Shown here: positions 29,687 to 38,818 of the stretch, piece by piece
How the letters are laid out: the number at the start of each line of letters is the position of its first letter
Position numbering within the stretch: position 1 is the first letter of the stretch
NCBI RefSeq assembly: GCF_023283485.1
Contig: NZ_JAKILU010000001.1
Coordinates: forward strand, 124,001-188,000
Direction: 5' to 3'
DNA: 64,000 bases
Origin: Shewanella glacialipiscicola
GTDB lineage: Bacteria; Pseudomonadota; Gammaproteobacteria; Enterobacterales; Shewanellaceae
Translations under genes and position numbers: made by a program
Notes under the pieces: generated by a model
Database searches by the model: none
What the model was told of the DNA's origin: nothing
Seen by the model: the letters and a program-made list of their open reading frames with translations, nothing else

Positions 29687-29810
29687 ACTGACCTCTTGTA
29701 GTAATAAAATTACAAATGAAATTATAGATTTACGCATGTTGAGCTGGAGTGTAAAATGCCGCTGCCCTCGTGTGAAGGGGCCACTGAAATAAACTTGCGG
29801 AGATAGAACT

Positions 29811-32180
29811 GTGCAGCAATACGTACTCTGGTATCAAGAATTAGGCATGGGTGACGTCAACTTGGTTGGCGGCAAAAATGCTTCTCTAGGCGAGATGATC
29901 AGCAATCTGGCTAATGCCGGCGTTCAAGTACCTGGCGGATTTGCGACAACTTCCTATGCTTTCAATGAGTTCCTTGAACAAAGCGGAGTTAACCAGAAAA
30001 TTTATGACATTCTAGCCACATTGGATGTAGATGATGTCAATGCGTTGGCTAAAGTAGGCGCACAGATCAGGCAGTGGGTTATCGACACGCCATTCCAACC
30101 TGCATTCGAGCAAGCCATTCGTGAAGCTTACGATAAACTTGCCGCAGAAACGAGCGAAGCTTCATTTGCCGTTCGTTCTTCAGCTACTGCAGAAGATATG
30201 CCAGACGCATCCTTTGCGGGTCAGCAAGAAACCTTCCTAAACGTGAAAGGTTATGAATCTGTGCTCGTTGCTGTTAAACACGTATTTGCATCGCTGTTTA
30301 ACGATCGCGCTATCTCTTACCGTGTTCACCAAGGTTACGAGCACCACGGTGTGGCTTTATCTGCTGGCGTACAACGTATGGTACGTTCAGACAAAGCGGC
30401 CTCAGGTGTGATGTTCACTATGGACACTGAATCTGGCAATAACGATGTGGTATTTATCACTTCATCTTTTGGCCTAGGTGAAATGGTTGTTCAAGGTGCA
30501 GTTAACCCTGATGAATTTTATGTTCACAAACCTATTTTAGCCTTAGGTCATAAGGCTGTTGTGCGCCGTAATATCGGTAGCAAGCTCATCCAAATGGTGT
30601 ATTCAGATGATGTCGCTCACGGCAAACAAGTCAAAATTGAAGATGTCGCTGCAGACAAGCGTCGTCAATTCTCTATCAACGACGCCGAAGTTGAAGAGTT
30701 AGCAAAACAAGCCATGATTATCGAAAAACATTACGGTCGTGCCATGGATATCGAATGGGCAAAAGACGGTAATGACGGCAAGCTGTATATCGTTCAAGCG
30801 CGTCCAGAAACGGTACGTAGCCGTGAAGACGTACAATTGATTGAGCGTTATCACTTAAAGAGCCGCGGCGCTGTGATCTGTGAAGGTCGCGCTATCGGTC
30901 ATAAAGTGGGTACTGGCGTTGCTAAAGTATTAACGTCTATTGCTGATATGGATCAAATCCAACCTGGCGATGTGTTAGTGACTGACATGACTGATCCTGA
31001 TTGGGAGCCTATCATGAAACGCGCTAGCGCGATTGTCACCAACCGTGGCGGCCGTACCTGTCATGCGGCAATTATTGCCCGTGAATTAGGTGTGCCAGCG
31101 GTAGTGGGTTGTGGTGATGTGACTGACCGTATCAAAACCGGTCAAATTGTGACGGTTTCTTGCGCTGAAGGTGACACAGGTTTTATTTACGAAGGTAAAC
31201 AAGATTTTGAAATAATTTCAAATCGTGTTGATTCGTTGCCTGAACTGCCAATGAAAATTATGATGAACGTCGGTAACCCAGACAGAGCATTTGATTTCGC
31301 CCGTTTACCAAACGAAGGTGTGGGTCTAGCGCGTTTAGAATTCATCATCAACCGTATGATTGGTATTCATCCGAAGGCACTGCTTGAGTTCAATCAACAA
31401 GACGCTGCGCTGCAAACTGAAATTAACGAGATGATCGCCGGTTACGATTCTCCAGTTGAATTCTACATTGCTCGTTTGGTTGAAGGTATCGCGACTATCG
31501 GCTCGGCTTTCTATCCTAAGAAAGTGATCGTGCGTATGTCAGACTTTAAGTCTAACGAATACGCCAACTTGGTGGGTGGTGATAGATACGAGCCAGAAGA
31601 AGAGAACCCAATGTTGGGTTTCCGCGGTGCAAGCCGTTATATCTCTGAATCGTTCCGTGACTGTTTTGCCCTAGAATGTGAAGCGATCAAACGTGTCCGT
31701 AATGACATGGGCTTGACGAACGTTGAAGTGATGATCCCGTTCGTACGCACGGTGAAAGAAGCGGAGCAAGTGATTGGCTTGCTCAAAGAGCAAGGTTTAG
31801 AGCGCGGTAAAGATGGTTTACGCGTCATTATGATGTGTGAAGTGCCTTCAAACGCGCTATTAGCCGAGCAATTCCTTGAGCACTTCGATGGTTTCTCAAT
31901 CGGCTCAAACGATTTAACTCAGCTAACACTCGGTCTTGACCGTGACTCAGGTATTATCAGCCATTTGTTTGATGAACGTGATGAAGCGGTTAAAATGTTA
32001 CTTTCTTTAGCGATTAAAGCGGCTAAAGCGAAGGGCGCGTATATTGGTATCTGTGGTCAAGGTCCTTCAGATCACGCCGATTTTGCAGCTTGGTTAGTCG
32101 CGCAGGGTATTGATACTGTGTCACTTAATCCTGATACCGTGATTGATACTTGGCTATATTTAGCTGAAGCCCACGGGTGA
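29811..32180 (+). CDS. ppsA: Phosphoenolpyruvate synthase
   Basis: Converts pyruvate, ATP and water to PEP, AMP and phosphate for gluconeogenesis from three-carbon substrates such as lactate. The 789 residues comprise the N-terminal ATP-grasp domain ([35 protein letters not shown]), the swivelling phosphohistidine domain ([18 protein letters not shown], His421) and the C-terminal PEP/pyruvate TIM barrel with a catalytic cysteine in [11 protein letters not shown]. The start is GTG with GCGGAGA upstream. The threonine and histidine targeted by PpsR are both present (RTCH). Confidence 0.97.
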   Translation: MQQYVLWYQELGMGDVNLVGGKNASLGEMISNLANAGVQVPGGFATTSYAFNEFLEQSGVNQKIYDILATLDVDDVNALAKVGAQIRQWVIDTPFQPAFEQAIREAYDKLAAETSEASFAVRSSATAEDMPDASFAGQQETFLNVKGYESVLVAVKHVFASLFNDRAISYRVHQGYEHHGVALSAGVQRMVRSDKAASGVMFTMDTESGNNDVVFITSSFGLGEMVVQGAVNPDEFYVHKPILALGHKAVVRRNIGSKLIQMVYSDDVAHGKQVKIEDVAADKRRQFSINDAEVEELAKQAMIIEKHYGRAMDIEWAKDGNDGKLYIVQARPETVRSREDVQLIERYHLKSRGAVICEGRAIGHKVGTGVAKVLTSIADMDQIQPGDVLVTDMTDPDWEPIMKRASAIVTNRGGRTCHAAIIARELGVPAVVGCGDVTDRIKTGQIVTVSCAEGDTGFIYEGKQDFEIISNRVDSLPELPMKIMMNVGNPDRAFDFARLPNEGVGLARLEFIINRMIGIHPKALLEFNQQDAALQTEINEMIAGYDSPVEFYIARLVEGIATIGSAFYPKKVIVRMSDFKSNEYANLVGGDRYEPEEENPMLGFRGASRYISESFRDCFALECEAIKRVRNDMGLTNVEVMIPFVRTVKEAEQVIGLLKEQGLERGKDGLRVIMMCEVPSNALLAEQFLEHFDGFSIGSNDLTQLTLGLDRDSGIISHLFDERDEAVKMLLSLAIKAAKAKGAYIGICGQGPSDHADFAAWLVAQGIDTVSLNPDTVIDTWLYLAEAHG

Positions 32181-32207
32181 TCTGTAGCGTAATTTTATAA
32201 AGATGTT

Positions 32208-32237
32208 AAAAAAGCCGCTTTTTAGCGGCTTTTTTTT
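32208..32237 (+). terminator. Terminator of ppsA
   Basis: Stem AAAAAAGCCGCT / AGCGGCTTTTTT with a four-base loop and a long T run; it lies 28 bases after the stop and 42 bases before ydiJ. Confidence 0.92.
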
Positions 32238-32278
32238 GTTTATAATGGCGCTATAACGATAATTGACAGAAGCCAGCC

Positions 32279-35200
32279 ATGTTACCCCTGCTATCACATC
32301 AACAAACATTAGAGCCCGTGTATTTGGCGTACCTTGATGCACTAGAGCAAAGCACCTTTTCCGGTGACATAGACAAACGTTACAGTGCCCGTTTAGTGCA
32401 AGCAACGGACAACTCTGTGTATCAATTTTTGCCTCAAGCTGTGCTGTATCCTAAAAACCAGTTGGATATTCAAATTGCCTTAACACTGGCCGCCACTGAT
32501 GAGTATCGCAGTGTAACTTTTAGTGCGCGGGGCGGCGGTACAGGCACTAACGGACAGTCGTTGACCCATGGTTTGATTTTGGATGTGTCGCGTTACATGA
32601 ACCGCGTGCTTGAAGTAAATGCTGAGCAAGGCTGGGTTCGAGTGGAAGCCGGCGTAATTAAAGATGCACTCAATGATGCACTGCGTCCCCATGGTTATTT
32701 TTTTAGTCCCGATTTATCCACCTCAAACCGCGCCACGATTGGCGGAATGATCAATACCGATGCCTCGGGTGCGGGCTCACTGGTTTATGGTAAGACATCC
32801 GATCACGTGCTGGCGCTGCGCAGTGTATTAATTGATGGCAGTGTGCTCGATACTCAGCCTTTGGGCGCACAATTACTGTCTAACCTCAATGAAGTGAGTA
32901 CAAATCCCCTTGGGCAAAAACTGATTTCTGCGGTAGCGGCGGTATGTCGCGAAAAACGAGCTCAGATTGAAACGCAATTTCCTAAGCTCAATCGTTTCCT
33001 CACGGGGTATGACTTAAAACACGTCTGGAACGATAGCCTGACTCAATTTGATTTATCTCGAATTTTGACCGGCTCAGAGGGCACACTTGCCGTCATCACC
33101 GAAGCGAAACTGAATATCACCCCACTGCCGACTGAGCGTGCCATGGTGAATATTAAGTATGATTCGTTCCAATCGGCATTACGTCATGCGCCATCGTTAG
33201 TGGCTGCGCGCGCGACTGTGGTTGAAACTGTCGATTCAAAAGTCCTTAACTTAGCCCGTGAAGATATTGTCTGGCATTCTGTGGCTGACTTAATTCAAGA
33301 AGTGCCGGGTAAAGTCATCGACGGCCTCAATATGGTTGAGTTTGCTGGCGACACCGCGGACGTTGAGCAAAGGTTAGCGAGCCTTGAAGCTGTTTTAACG
33401 GAACAAATCAGTAATGGTGAGTGCGGCGTATTGGGTTACCAAGTGACGCAAGATAAGCCAAGTATTGAAAAAATCTACGGTATGCGTAAAAAAGCCGTCG
33501 GCTTATTGGGTGCGACAAAAGGCCGCCGTAAGCCTATCGCCTTTGCCGAAGATACCGCAGTACCGCCCGAAAAACTCGCCGATTATATTATGGAGTTTCG
33601 CGCAGTATTAGACAGCCATAATTTGCAATACGGTATGTTTGGTCATGTAGACGCGGGCGTATTACATGTTAGGCCCGCACTTGATATGTGTGATGTTGAA
33701 GATGAAAAACTGCTGCGGGTGATTTCAGATCAAGTTGCGGCGCTCACGCTTAAATACGGCGGCTTGATGTGGGGCGAGCACGGTAAAGGTGTGCGCGGTG
33801 AATATGGTCCGTCGGTATTTGGTGATGAACTTTATGGCGTGTTGCAAGATATCAAAGGCTTGTTCGACCCCGATAATCGTCTTAACCCAGGCAAACTGGT
33901 AGCCCCTAAAAAGGTGGGCGCGCTTTATTACGATATCGATAGTGTTAAGCGCGGTAAATTTGACCGACAAATTCCTATCGATGTACGGGATGCATTTCCC
34001 GATGTAATGAACTGTAATGGTAATGGCCTGTGTTTTAACTACAGCAGTTATTCGCCTATGTGTCCGTCATTTAAGGTGACAGGTGACAGAGTGCAATCCC
34101 CCAAGGGGCGCGCTGGGCTCATGAGAGAGTGGTTAAGGCTGCTTGAGGCTGAAGGAGTAGACGTAAACGCACTGGCAAAAGCAAAGCCCTTAGGTTGGCT
34201 GCAGCGAGTGCAAAATACCTTCAATGCAAAACGCGATTATGATTATTCACACGAAGTGATGGAGTCGCTAAAGGGCTGTTTAGCCTGTAAAGCTTGTTCA
34301 GGGCAGTGCCCGGTTAAAGTGGACGTGCCAAAATTTAGAGCGCAATTTTTTAATATTTACTATCAACGTTATTTAAGGCCAGCCAAAGATTACCTCGTTG
34401 CTGGGATTGAAGACAGCTTACCATTAATGGCCGCTGCGCCGCGCCTGACAAACTTTGCCGCGCAGAACCCATTGAGCCAGTGGGTGATTAAAAAAGCCAT
34501 TGGTTATGTGGATGCCCCCGCGTTATCGGTGCCAACGCTAAAGCAAAGACTCGATGGTCATGCGAGCCGTGGTTATGACTTAGCGGCATTACAAGCGATT
34601 CCAGAAGAAGCGCGCGCGCAGTTTGTGTTAGTGGTGCAAGATCCCTTTAACAGTTTTTATGACTCAGGCCTTGTTTATCGATTTATCCAGTTAATTGAAA
34701 AACTTGGTTTAAAACCTGTGCTGTTACCCTATAAACCCAATGGTAAGCCAACGCATATTAAAGGTTTTTTAGATAAGTTTGCGAAAACGGCGCAGTCGAG
34801 TGCCGACTTTTTAAATCAAGTGCATAAATTGGGTATGCCTATGGTCGGTATCGATCCCGCTTTAGTATTGTGTTATCGCGATGAATACCGTGAAGTATTA
34901 GGAGCTAATCGCGGTAATTTTGAGGTGAAGCTAGCCAATGAGTGGTTACTTAATATCATCAAGGATTTACCCGCAAAAGCTGAGCAAGATAAGCAATACA
35001 CTTGGTTTAGTCATTGTACTGAATCGACGGCCAAGCCAAATACCGCCAATGAGTGGACTAAAATATTTGCTCACTTTGGCGCTAAGTTAACCGCAGTCAA
35101 TTTAGGTTGTTGTGGCATGGCAGGGACCTATGGCCATGAGGCTGAAAATCTCGAGCGTTCTAAGGCATTATTTGATATGTCTTGGCAGCAAACCTTGGCA

Positions 35201-35320
35201 AAAATTGAGCAGCCACAAGTGTTGGTCTCAGGGTATTCTTGTCGCAGCCAAGTGAAGCGCTTTGCGGGCTATAAACCAAAGCATCCGCTTGAAGCACTGC
35301 TCGAGTTAGCGAATATATAG
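32279..35320 (+). CDS. ydiJ: YdiJ-type FAD-linked oxidase with Fe-S and CCG domains
   Basis: Large fused 2-hydroxyacid dehydrogenase, 1013 residues (E. coli YdiJ 1018). The N-terminal PCMH FAD-binding domain has FSARGGGTGTNGQSLTHGLI (about 81-100) and the STSNRATIGGMINTDASGAG stretch; the C-terminal FAD-oxidase domain has GMFGHVDAGVLHVRP and WGEHGKGVRGEY. A ferredoxin-like cluster region follows with CNGNGLC...MCP and CLACKACSGQCP (about 664-675). A CCG-type domain ends with NLGCCGMAGTYGHE. YdiJ proteins have been described as D-2-hydroxyglutarate dehydrogenases; D-lactate is another candidate substrate. ppsA and aroH are close by, as in E. coli. Confidence 0.92.
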   Translation: MLPLLSHQQTLEPVYLAYLDALEQSTFSGDIDKRYSARLVQATDNSVYQFLPQAVLYPKNQLDIQIALTLAATDEYRSVTFSARGGGTGTNGQSLTHGLILDVSRYMNRVLEVNAEQGWVRVEAGVIKDALNDALRPHGYFFSPDLSTSNRATIGGMINTDASGAGSLVYGKTSDHVLALRSVLIDGSVLDTQPLGAQLLSNLNEVSTNPLGQKLISAVAAVCREKRAQIETQFPKLNRFLTGYDLKHVWNDSLTQFDLSRILTGSEGTLAVITEAKLNITPLPTERAMVNIKYDSFQSALRHAPSLVAARATVVETVDSKVLNLAREDIVWHSVADLIQEVPGKVIDGLNMVEFAGDTADVEQRLASLEAVLTEQISNGECGVLGYQVTQDKPSIEKIYGMRKKAVGLLGATKGRRKPIAFAEDTAVPPEKLADYIMEFRAVLDSHNLQYGMFGHVDAGVLHVRPALDMCDVEDEKLLRVISDQVAALTLKYGGLMWGEHGKGVRGEYGPSVFGDELYGVLQDIKGLFDPDNRLNPGKLVAPKKVGALYYDIDSVKRGKFDRQIPIDVRDAFPDVMNCNGNGLCFNYSSYSPMCPSFKVTGDRVQSPKGRAGLMREWLRLLEAEGVDVNALAKAKPLGWLQRVQNTFNAKRDYDYSHEVMESLKGCLACKACSGQCPVKVDVPKFRAQFFNIYYQRYLRPAKDYLVAGIEDSLPLMAAAPRLTNFAAQNPLSQWVIKKAIGYVDAPALSVPTLKQRLDGHASRGYDLAALQAIPEEARAQFVLVVQDPFNSFYDSGLVYRFIQLIEKLGLKPVLLPYKPNGKPTHIKGFLDKFAKTAQSSADFLNQVHKLGMPMVGIDPALVLCYRDEYREVLGANRGNFEVKLANEWLLNIIKDLPAKAEQDKQYTWFSHCTESTAKPNTANEWTKIFAHFGAKLTAVNLGCCGMAGTYGHEAENLERSKALFDMSWQQTLAKIEQPQVLVSGYSCRSQVKRFAGYKPKHPLEALLELANI

Positions 35321-35398
35321 GGGGGTTAACCACTTAAATTTACCCTCAAGGTCGTTATTATCCTTGCTGGTATATCCCAGTGAGGAATGTCACACTAA

Positions 35399-35424
35399 AG
35401 CCAGCCGTAAGGCTGGTTTTTTTA
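35399..35424 (+). terminator. Terminator of ydiJ
   Basis: Stem CCAGCC-GTAA-GGCTGG followed by TTTTTTT, about 80 bases after the ydiJ stop. Confidence 0.88.
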
Positions 35425-35443
35425 TGGACGACGGAGACAGCGG

Positions 35444-35914
35444 ATGGAACAAATAACGCAAAGCATTCAACACACACTTAAACAATTGGCCTCCGATAGC
35501 GTGTTAACGACAGCACCATTGTGTAGTGAAGTGCCATTGTTTAATATTAACGCCTTGGGTGATTGGACCTATCTAGGCACATCGTTGCCGACAAAATTTG
35601 CTAAGTTGTTCGCCAGCATTTTACATTGTATTGAGAGCGAGTATTTCTTAATTACCCCAGTTGAAAAAGTGCGAGTACAAGTAGAAGATGCGCCGTTGTT
35701 GATAATCGATTTTGAGCCTTCGCAATGTCATACATGGCTTGATGTGCGAACCAGTATTGAAACTGAGCACCATCATATTGATATCAAACAGATGAAACTC
35801 ACCGAAGACAGTATTTATTTGCCGCTCGAACGTGGCTTATGGGGAAAACTAGGCCGCGCTTGTTACTATAATTTTGTGAATGAATTTAATTTATCTGATC
35901 TAGATGAAGAATAA
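35444..35914 (+). CDS. DUF1285-family protein
   Basis: 156-residue cytoplasmic protein of the DUF1285 family, recognised by PLFNINALGDWTYLGTSLPT, KLFASILHC and YFLITPVEKVRVQVEDAPLL (about 28-87). Its molecular function is not known to me. There is no signal peptide or membrane segment. It starts just after the ydiJ terminator with GGAGAC upstream of the ATG. The MarR-family gene follows after 147 bases on the same strand. Confidence 0.82.
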   Translation: MEQITQSIQHTLKQLASDSVLTTAPLCSEVPLFNINALGDWTYLGTSLPTKFAKLFASILHCIESEYFLITPVEKVRVQVEDAPLLIIDFEPSQCHTWLDVRTSIETEHHHIDIKQMKLTEDSIYLPLERGLWGKLGRACYYNFVNEFNLSDLDEE

Positions 35915-36061
35915 GTTCGTAGGTTAATAGCATCATCATCTGTTTTTGTGTTAGCGAGTTTATTAGGGTTAGGTGATAGTATTAAAACAGGCTTTGGGTT
36001 AGGTTATTAGTGTTTTAGGTTAACCCCAAAACAGTAAATTTTTTGCTGTAGGAGGTGCAGT

Positions 36062-36478
36062 TTGAATCGTTATGAAAGCTTAGGTTATCTTGTATCCCAC
36101 TTAAATATTGAGCTGCAAAACGAGCTTGACCTGCAACTTAAGCGTTATCACCTTGATATAAAGCTATGGCCTGTGTTGTTTGCTTTATGGCAAGAAGAGG
36201 GGATAAGCCAAACTGAATTATCAAAACGTTGTGATGTGGCAAACTACACTATGACGCGTTTGCTCGATCAGTTGCAGGTACAAGGCCTTATTACCCGTCA
36301 TCAAGAAGTTGATAATCGCCGTGCCTTTCAAATCTTTCTAACCGATGAAGCCAAAGCGTTAGAGCAAGATCTAGTGTGTGAGGCTGAGCGAGTCAACGAA
36401 AAATTTCTCTCAACCCTTAGTGATGAAGAGCAGCAGCAATTCATTTTACTGCTAAATAAAATCAATCGATTAACCTAG
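36062..36478 (+). CDS. MarR-family transcriptional regulator
   Basis: 138-residue winged-helix regulator. The DNA-binding region is clear: EEGISQTELSKRCDVANYTM (about 51-70) then LLDQLQVQGLITRHQEVDNR with the wing Asp-Asn-Arg motif. Helical N and C termini form the dimer domain. The start is TTG at 36062, supported by AGGAGGTGCAG directly upstream; there is no alternative ATG in a fitting place. Its ligand and targets are unknown. MarR genes often control neighbours; the nearest are the DUF1285 gene and the convergent leucine dehydrogenase. Confidence 0.88.
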   Translation: MNRYESLGYLVSHLNIELQNELDLQLKRYHLDIKLWPVLFALWQEEGISQTELSKRCDVANYTMTRLLDQLQVQGLITRHQEVDNRRAFQIFLTDEAKALEQDLVCEAERVNEKFLSTLSDEEQQQFILLLNKINRLT

Positions 36479-36621
36479 AACCATTATAGATAAAATGAGT
36501 TTGGCTGGTATTTATCGTTCTACTACCTGGTGGTTGATATAGTGCTTTAAATACGCCTTAACGTTATCTTTTTCCGGTACCAGACTGACTAATTCAAGCA
36601 GAGAAATTGAGTTTTAGATAA

Positions 36622-36647
36622 TAAAAAAGCGACCTTAGGTCGCTTTT
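36622..36647 (-). terminator. Terminator of leucine dehydrogenase
   Basis: Stem AAAAGCGACC / GGTCGCTTTT with a three-base loop; on the minus strand TTTTTTATT follows. It lies 25 bases after the ldh stop. Confidence 0.9.
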
Positions 36648-36671
36648 AGCATATAAAGAAGAGCGTTAAAA

Positions 36672-37706
36672 TTATTTTTTAGCCGCTTCAATAATGGCCT
36701 TAGCCATTTCATCAGCTACTGCACCAGTAGTACGGTTTTGGGCATCGGCTTGGTTGAAAATTTTCAATAATGTATTGTAAATTTCTTTCACTTTAGCGGT
36801 TGATTTAGCTACGTCGTAATCTTTCTCGAACGAGACATTAATAATGCCGCCAGCGTTGATCACGTAGTCAGGCGTATATAATATGCCCATTTCTTTCAGT
36901 TGTTCGCCGTGGCGAACTTCGGCTAATTGGTTGTTGGCACAGCCAGCTACAATTTTGGCTTTTAATTGAGGCAGTGTCGTATCATTTAATGTGGCACCAA
37001 GCGCGCAAGGTGCATATACATCAACATCCTGTGAGTAGATATCCTGTGGTGCCACAACGGTTGCACCAAAGTCTGTAGCGACTTTATCTAATGAAGCTTG
37101 ATGAATATCAGTAACTGTGAGTAGCGCACCTTCTTCATGTAAATGCTTACATAAGTAATAACCTACGTGACCGACACCTTGAACAGCAATTTTAAGCCCT
37201 TTTACACTGTCTAGCCCTAGCTTATGTTTAACAGCGGCTTTTATGCCTAAAAAAGTACCAAGGGCGGTGAAGGGAGATGGATCGCCACTTTTACCCTCAA
37301 GACCTGCCATATAAGGGGTTTCTTCATGGGCTATCATGATGTCAGCCGTCGTGGTACCAACGTCTTCTGCTGAATAGTAACGCCCACCTAGGCTGTTGAT
37401 TAAACGACCAAAGGCACGAAATAGTGCTTCGCGGTCTTGTCTTTTGGGATCGGCGATAATCACTGATTTACCGCCGCCCATCTTCAAACCTGCAAGCGCA
37501 TTCTTGTACGTCATGCCACGAGAAAGGCGTAACACGTCAGTCAGGGCTTCATCATCCGATTGGTAATTCCACATTCTGCAGCCACCAACAGCAGGACCTA
37601 AGTTGGTGTTATGAATGGCGACAATAGCTTTTAAGCCACTTTCTTTATCATGACAGAATACAACCTGTTCATGCTCGTCAAAGGATACATGATTAAATAC
37701 AGCCAC
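36672..37706 (-). CDS. ldh: Leucine (branched-chain amino acid) dehydrogenase
   Basis: NAD-dependent Glu/Leu/Phe/Val dehydrogenase that deaminates branched-chain amino acids to 2-oxo acids. The catalytic-lysine segment is LAGLKMGGGKSVIIADPK, preceded by the substrate-binding GPAVGGCRMW; the Rossmann NAD site is KIAVQGVGHVGYYLCKHL. The length from GTG 37706 is 344 residues. An ATG at 37727 lacks a ribosome site, whereas GGAGA lies seven bases before the GTG, so I choose GTG. A LiuR-type inverted repeat lies upstream, which fits control by leucine/isovalerate catabolism. Confidence 0.93.
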   Translation of the reverse strand: MAVFNHVSFDEHEQVVFCHDKESGLKAIVAIHNTNLGPAVGGCRMWNYQSDDEALTDVLRLSRGMTYKNALAGLKMGGGKSVIIADPKRQDREALFRAFGRLINSLGGRYYSAEDVGTTTADIMIAHEETPYMAGLEGKSGDPSPFTALGTFLGIKAAVKHKLGLDSVKGLKIAVQGVGHVGYYLCKHLHEEGALLTVTDIHQASLDKVATDFGATVVAPQDIYSQDVDVYAPCALGATLNDTTLPQLKAKIVAGCANNQLAEVRHGEQLKEMGILYTPDYVINAGGIINVSFEKDYDVAKSTAKVKEIYNTLLKIFNQADAQNRTTGAVADEMAKAIIEAAKK

Positions 37707-37861
37707 GTGAATTTCTCCGCTATACACAATGAAAAAGCCGACGAGAACAGTCCCATCGACAGTTTGTTATATTTATTGCAGAACCATAGCATTTAGCGAT
37801 ACTCTCAACCACGCATAATGAATGAATAAATACATTATATGTGGCAATTTAGCTTTCCACT

Positions 37862-37875
37862 TTACGTAAACGTAA
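37862..37875. promoter_or_regulatory. Candidate LiuR operator upstream of leucine dehydrogenase
   Basis: TTACGTAAACGTAA is a perfect six-base inverted repeat with a two-base spacer. It resembles the LiuR (MerR-family) site reported for branched-chain amino acid degradation genes in Shewanella, recalled as TTTACG-TT/AA-ACGTAAA. It lies about 155 bases before the chosen ldh start and about 110 before the divergent DUF4826 gene. The assignment rests on motif resemblance plus the ldh context. Confidence 0.55.
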
Positions 37876-37983
37876 GCTTTGTGAACCAGATGAATTGCAT
37901 TAATTTTGCCGCAATCAATAGAATAAATCGCGCACTGGCCCAAGAGCGGGTTTCGCGTTATAACAATAAGATAGGATGGAAGT

Positions 37984-38439
37984 ATGACTGAACAAGCTGT
38001 CGACCAGACTCAGCAACATGTTTCTGCAGAAGAAATGGAAGCACGACGTCAAGAGTGGGTCAGAACTCAATTTCAAAAAGCGAATCGTTTCTTGGCTGAA
38101 AAAGGGGTGATCCCAAGTAAAGTGTTGGCCGATGAAAGCCGCTATCTTGTGCCTTATATGGCAATTTGGAAAATTGAATCAAAACGCCCAACCAATAAAA
38201 CCTATTGGGTGATGTCGGGTGATTTACCGTCCGACTTCGTCGATGTCAAGGTCGCAGCCACTGCCCGTGATGCGGTGCGCCATTTCTCTATGATGTGGCA
38301 AATGCAAGCGGAAAACTTAACCCGTTCTGGTGTTACCCGTGATGCGACTCAGGCTAAATTTGCACAGTTGCTGGTATCGCGCGCTGAAAGTTTATATCTT
38401 GTGCACAATGACGATAAACTATGGAATGTACAAGCTTAA
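37984..38439 (+). CDS. DUF4826-family protein
   Basis: 151-residue cytoplasmic protein that I recognise as DUF4826-like. The core reads WVRTQFQKANRFLAEKGVIP (about 25-44), SRYLVPYMAIWKIESK and YWVMSGDLPSDFV. The family is known from Shewanella and relatives without an assigned function. No signal peptide or membrane segment is present. It is divergent from leucine dehydrogenase, with an AGGATGGA ribosome site before the ATG, and ends in its own terminator at 38538. Confidence 0.8.
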   Translation: MTEQAVDQTQQHVSAEEMEARRQEWVRTQFQKANRFLAEKGVIPSKVLADESRYLVPYMAIWKIESKRPTNKTYWVMSGDLPSDFVDVKVAATARDAVRHFSMMWQMQAENLTRSGVTRDATQAKFAQLLVSRAESLYLVHNDDKLWNVQA

Positions 38440-38537
38440 GGTTGCCACTGTTTTATCGTTAAAACTTAGCTATTATGCGTTTATAGTCAGGTTGTTACAG
38501 TTGACAAGTTAAGTGAAATTAACAGCGTAATACGTTA

Positions 38538-38570
38538 AAACCGAATGTGATTATATATTCGGTTTTTTTA
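38538..38570 (+). terminator. Terminator of the DUF4826 gene
   Basis: Stem AAACCGAAT / ATTCGGTTT with a ten-base loop and a run of seven T residues. Confidence 0.85.
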
Positions 38571-38818
38571 TGGATATTTCTCAAGCTTTAAGTGCTACCG
38601 ATAATCTAAACGAATGATTATTCGCACTGAATTCGCACTGAATTCGCACTGAATTCGCACTGAAATAGTTCTGCACATTAAATAATGATGTTAAAACATA
38701 CTGTATTAGATCCAAATCAGTTAAGACTTCATCCTAAAGACAAACCTGTTTATACTGGATTTATCTAAATTATTTTACATTGCGATAAATACTAACTAAC
38801 AAAATAGGGGCGTGTTCC
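38571..38818. other. Region upstream of the TPR-sulfotransferase
   Basis: The gap between the DUF4826 gene and the sulfotransferase is 379 bases: a terminator, then this region, which carries the 11-bp tandem array at 38620-38663. The rest is AT-rich with no gene. GGGG at about 38807-38810 serves as the ribosome site for the TTG start at 38819. The sulfotransferase promoter should lie here. Confidence 0.5.
38620..38663 (+). repeat. Four perfect tandem copies of an 11-bp unit
   Basis: The unit ATTCGCACTGA occurs at 38620, 38631, 38642 and 38653 with no mismatch. The period of 11 is close to one DNA helical turn, so all copies face the same side of the helix. It lies about 155 bases before the TPR-sulfotransferase start and after the previous gene's terminator. 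It could be a multi-site operator or simply a slippage array. Confidence 0.95.

Noticed and set aside
29687..29737. Signal-peptide-like extension of PpsR
   Set aside because: The hydrophobic 17 residues would export a cytoplasmic regulator; ATG 29686 has AAGAGGT and the family N terminus.
38620..38663. 11-bp repeat array as a possible CRISPR
   Set aside because: Units are directly adjacent with no spacers and far shorter than CRISPR repeats; no cas gene is present.
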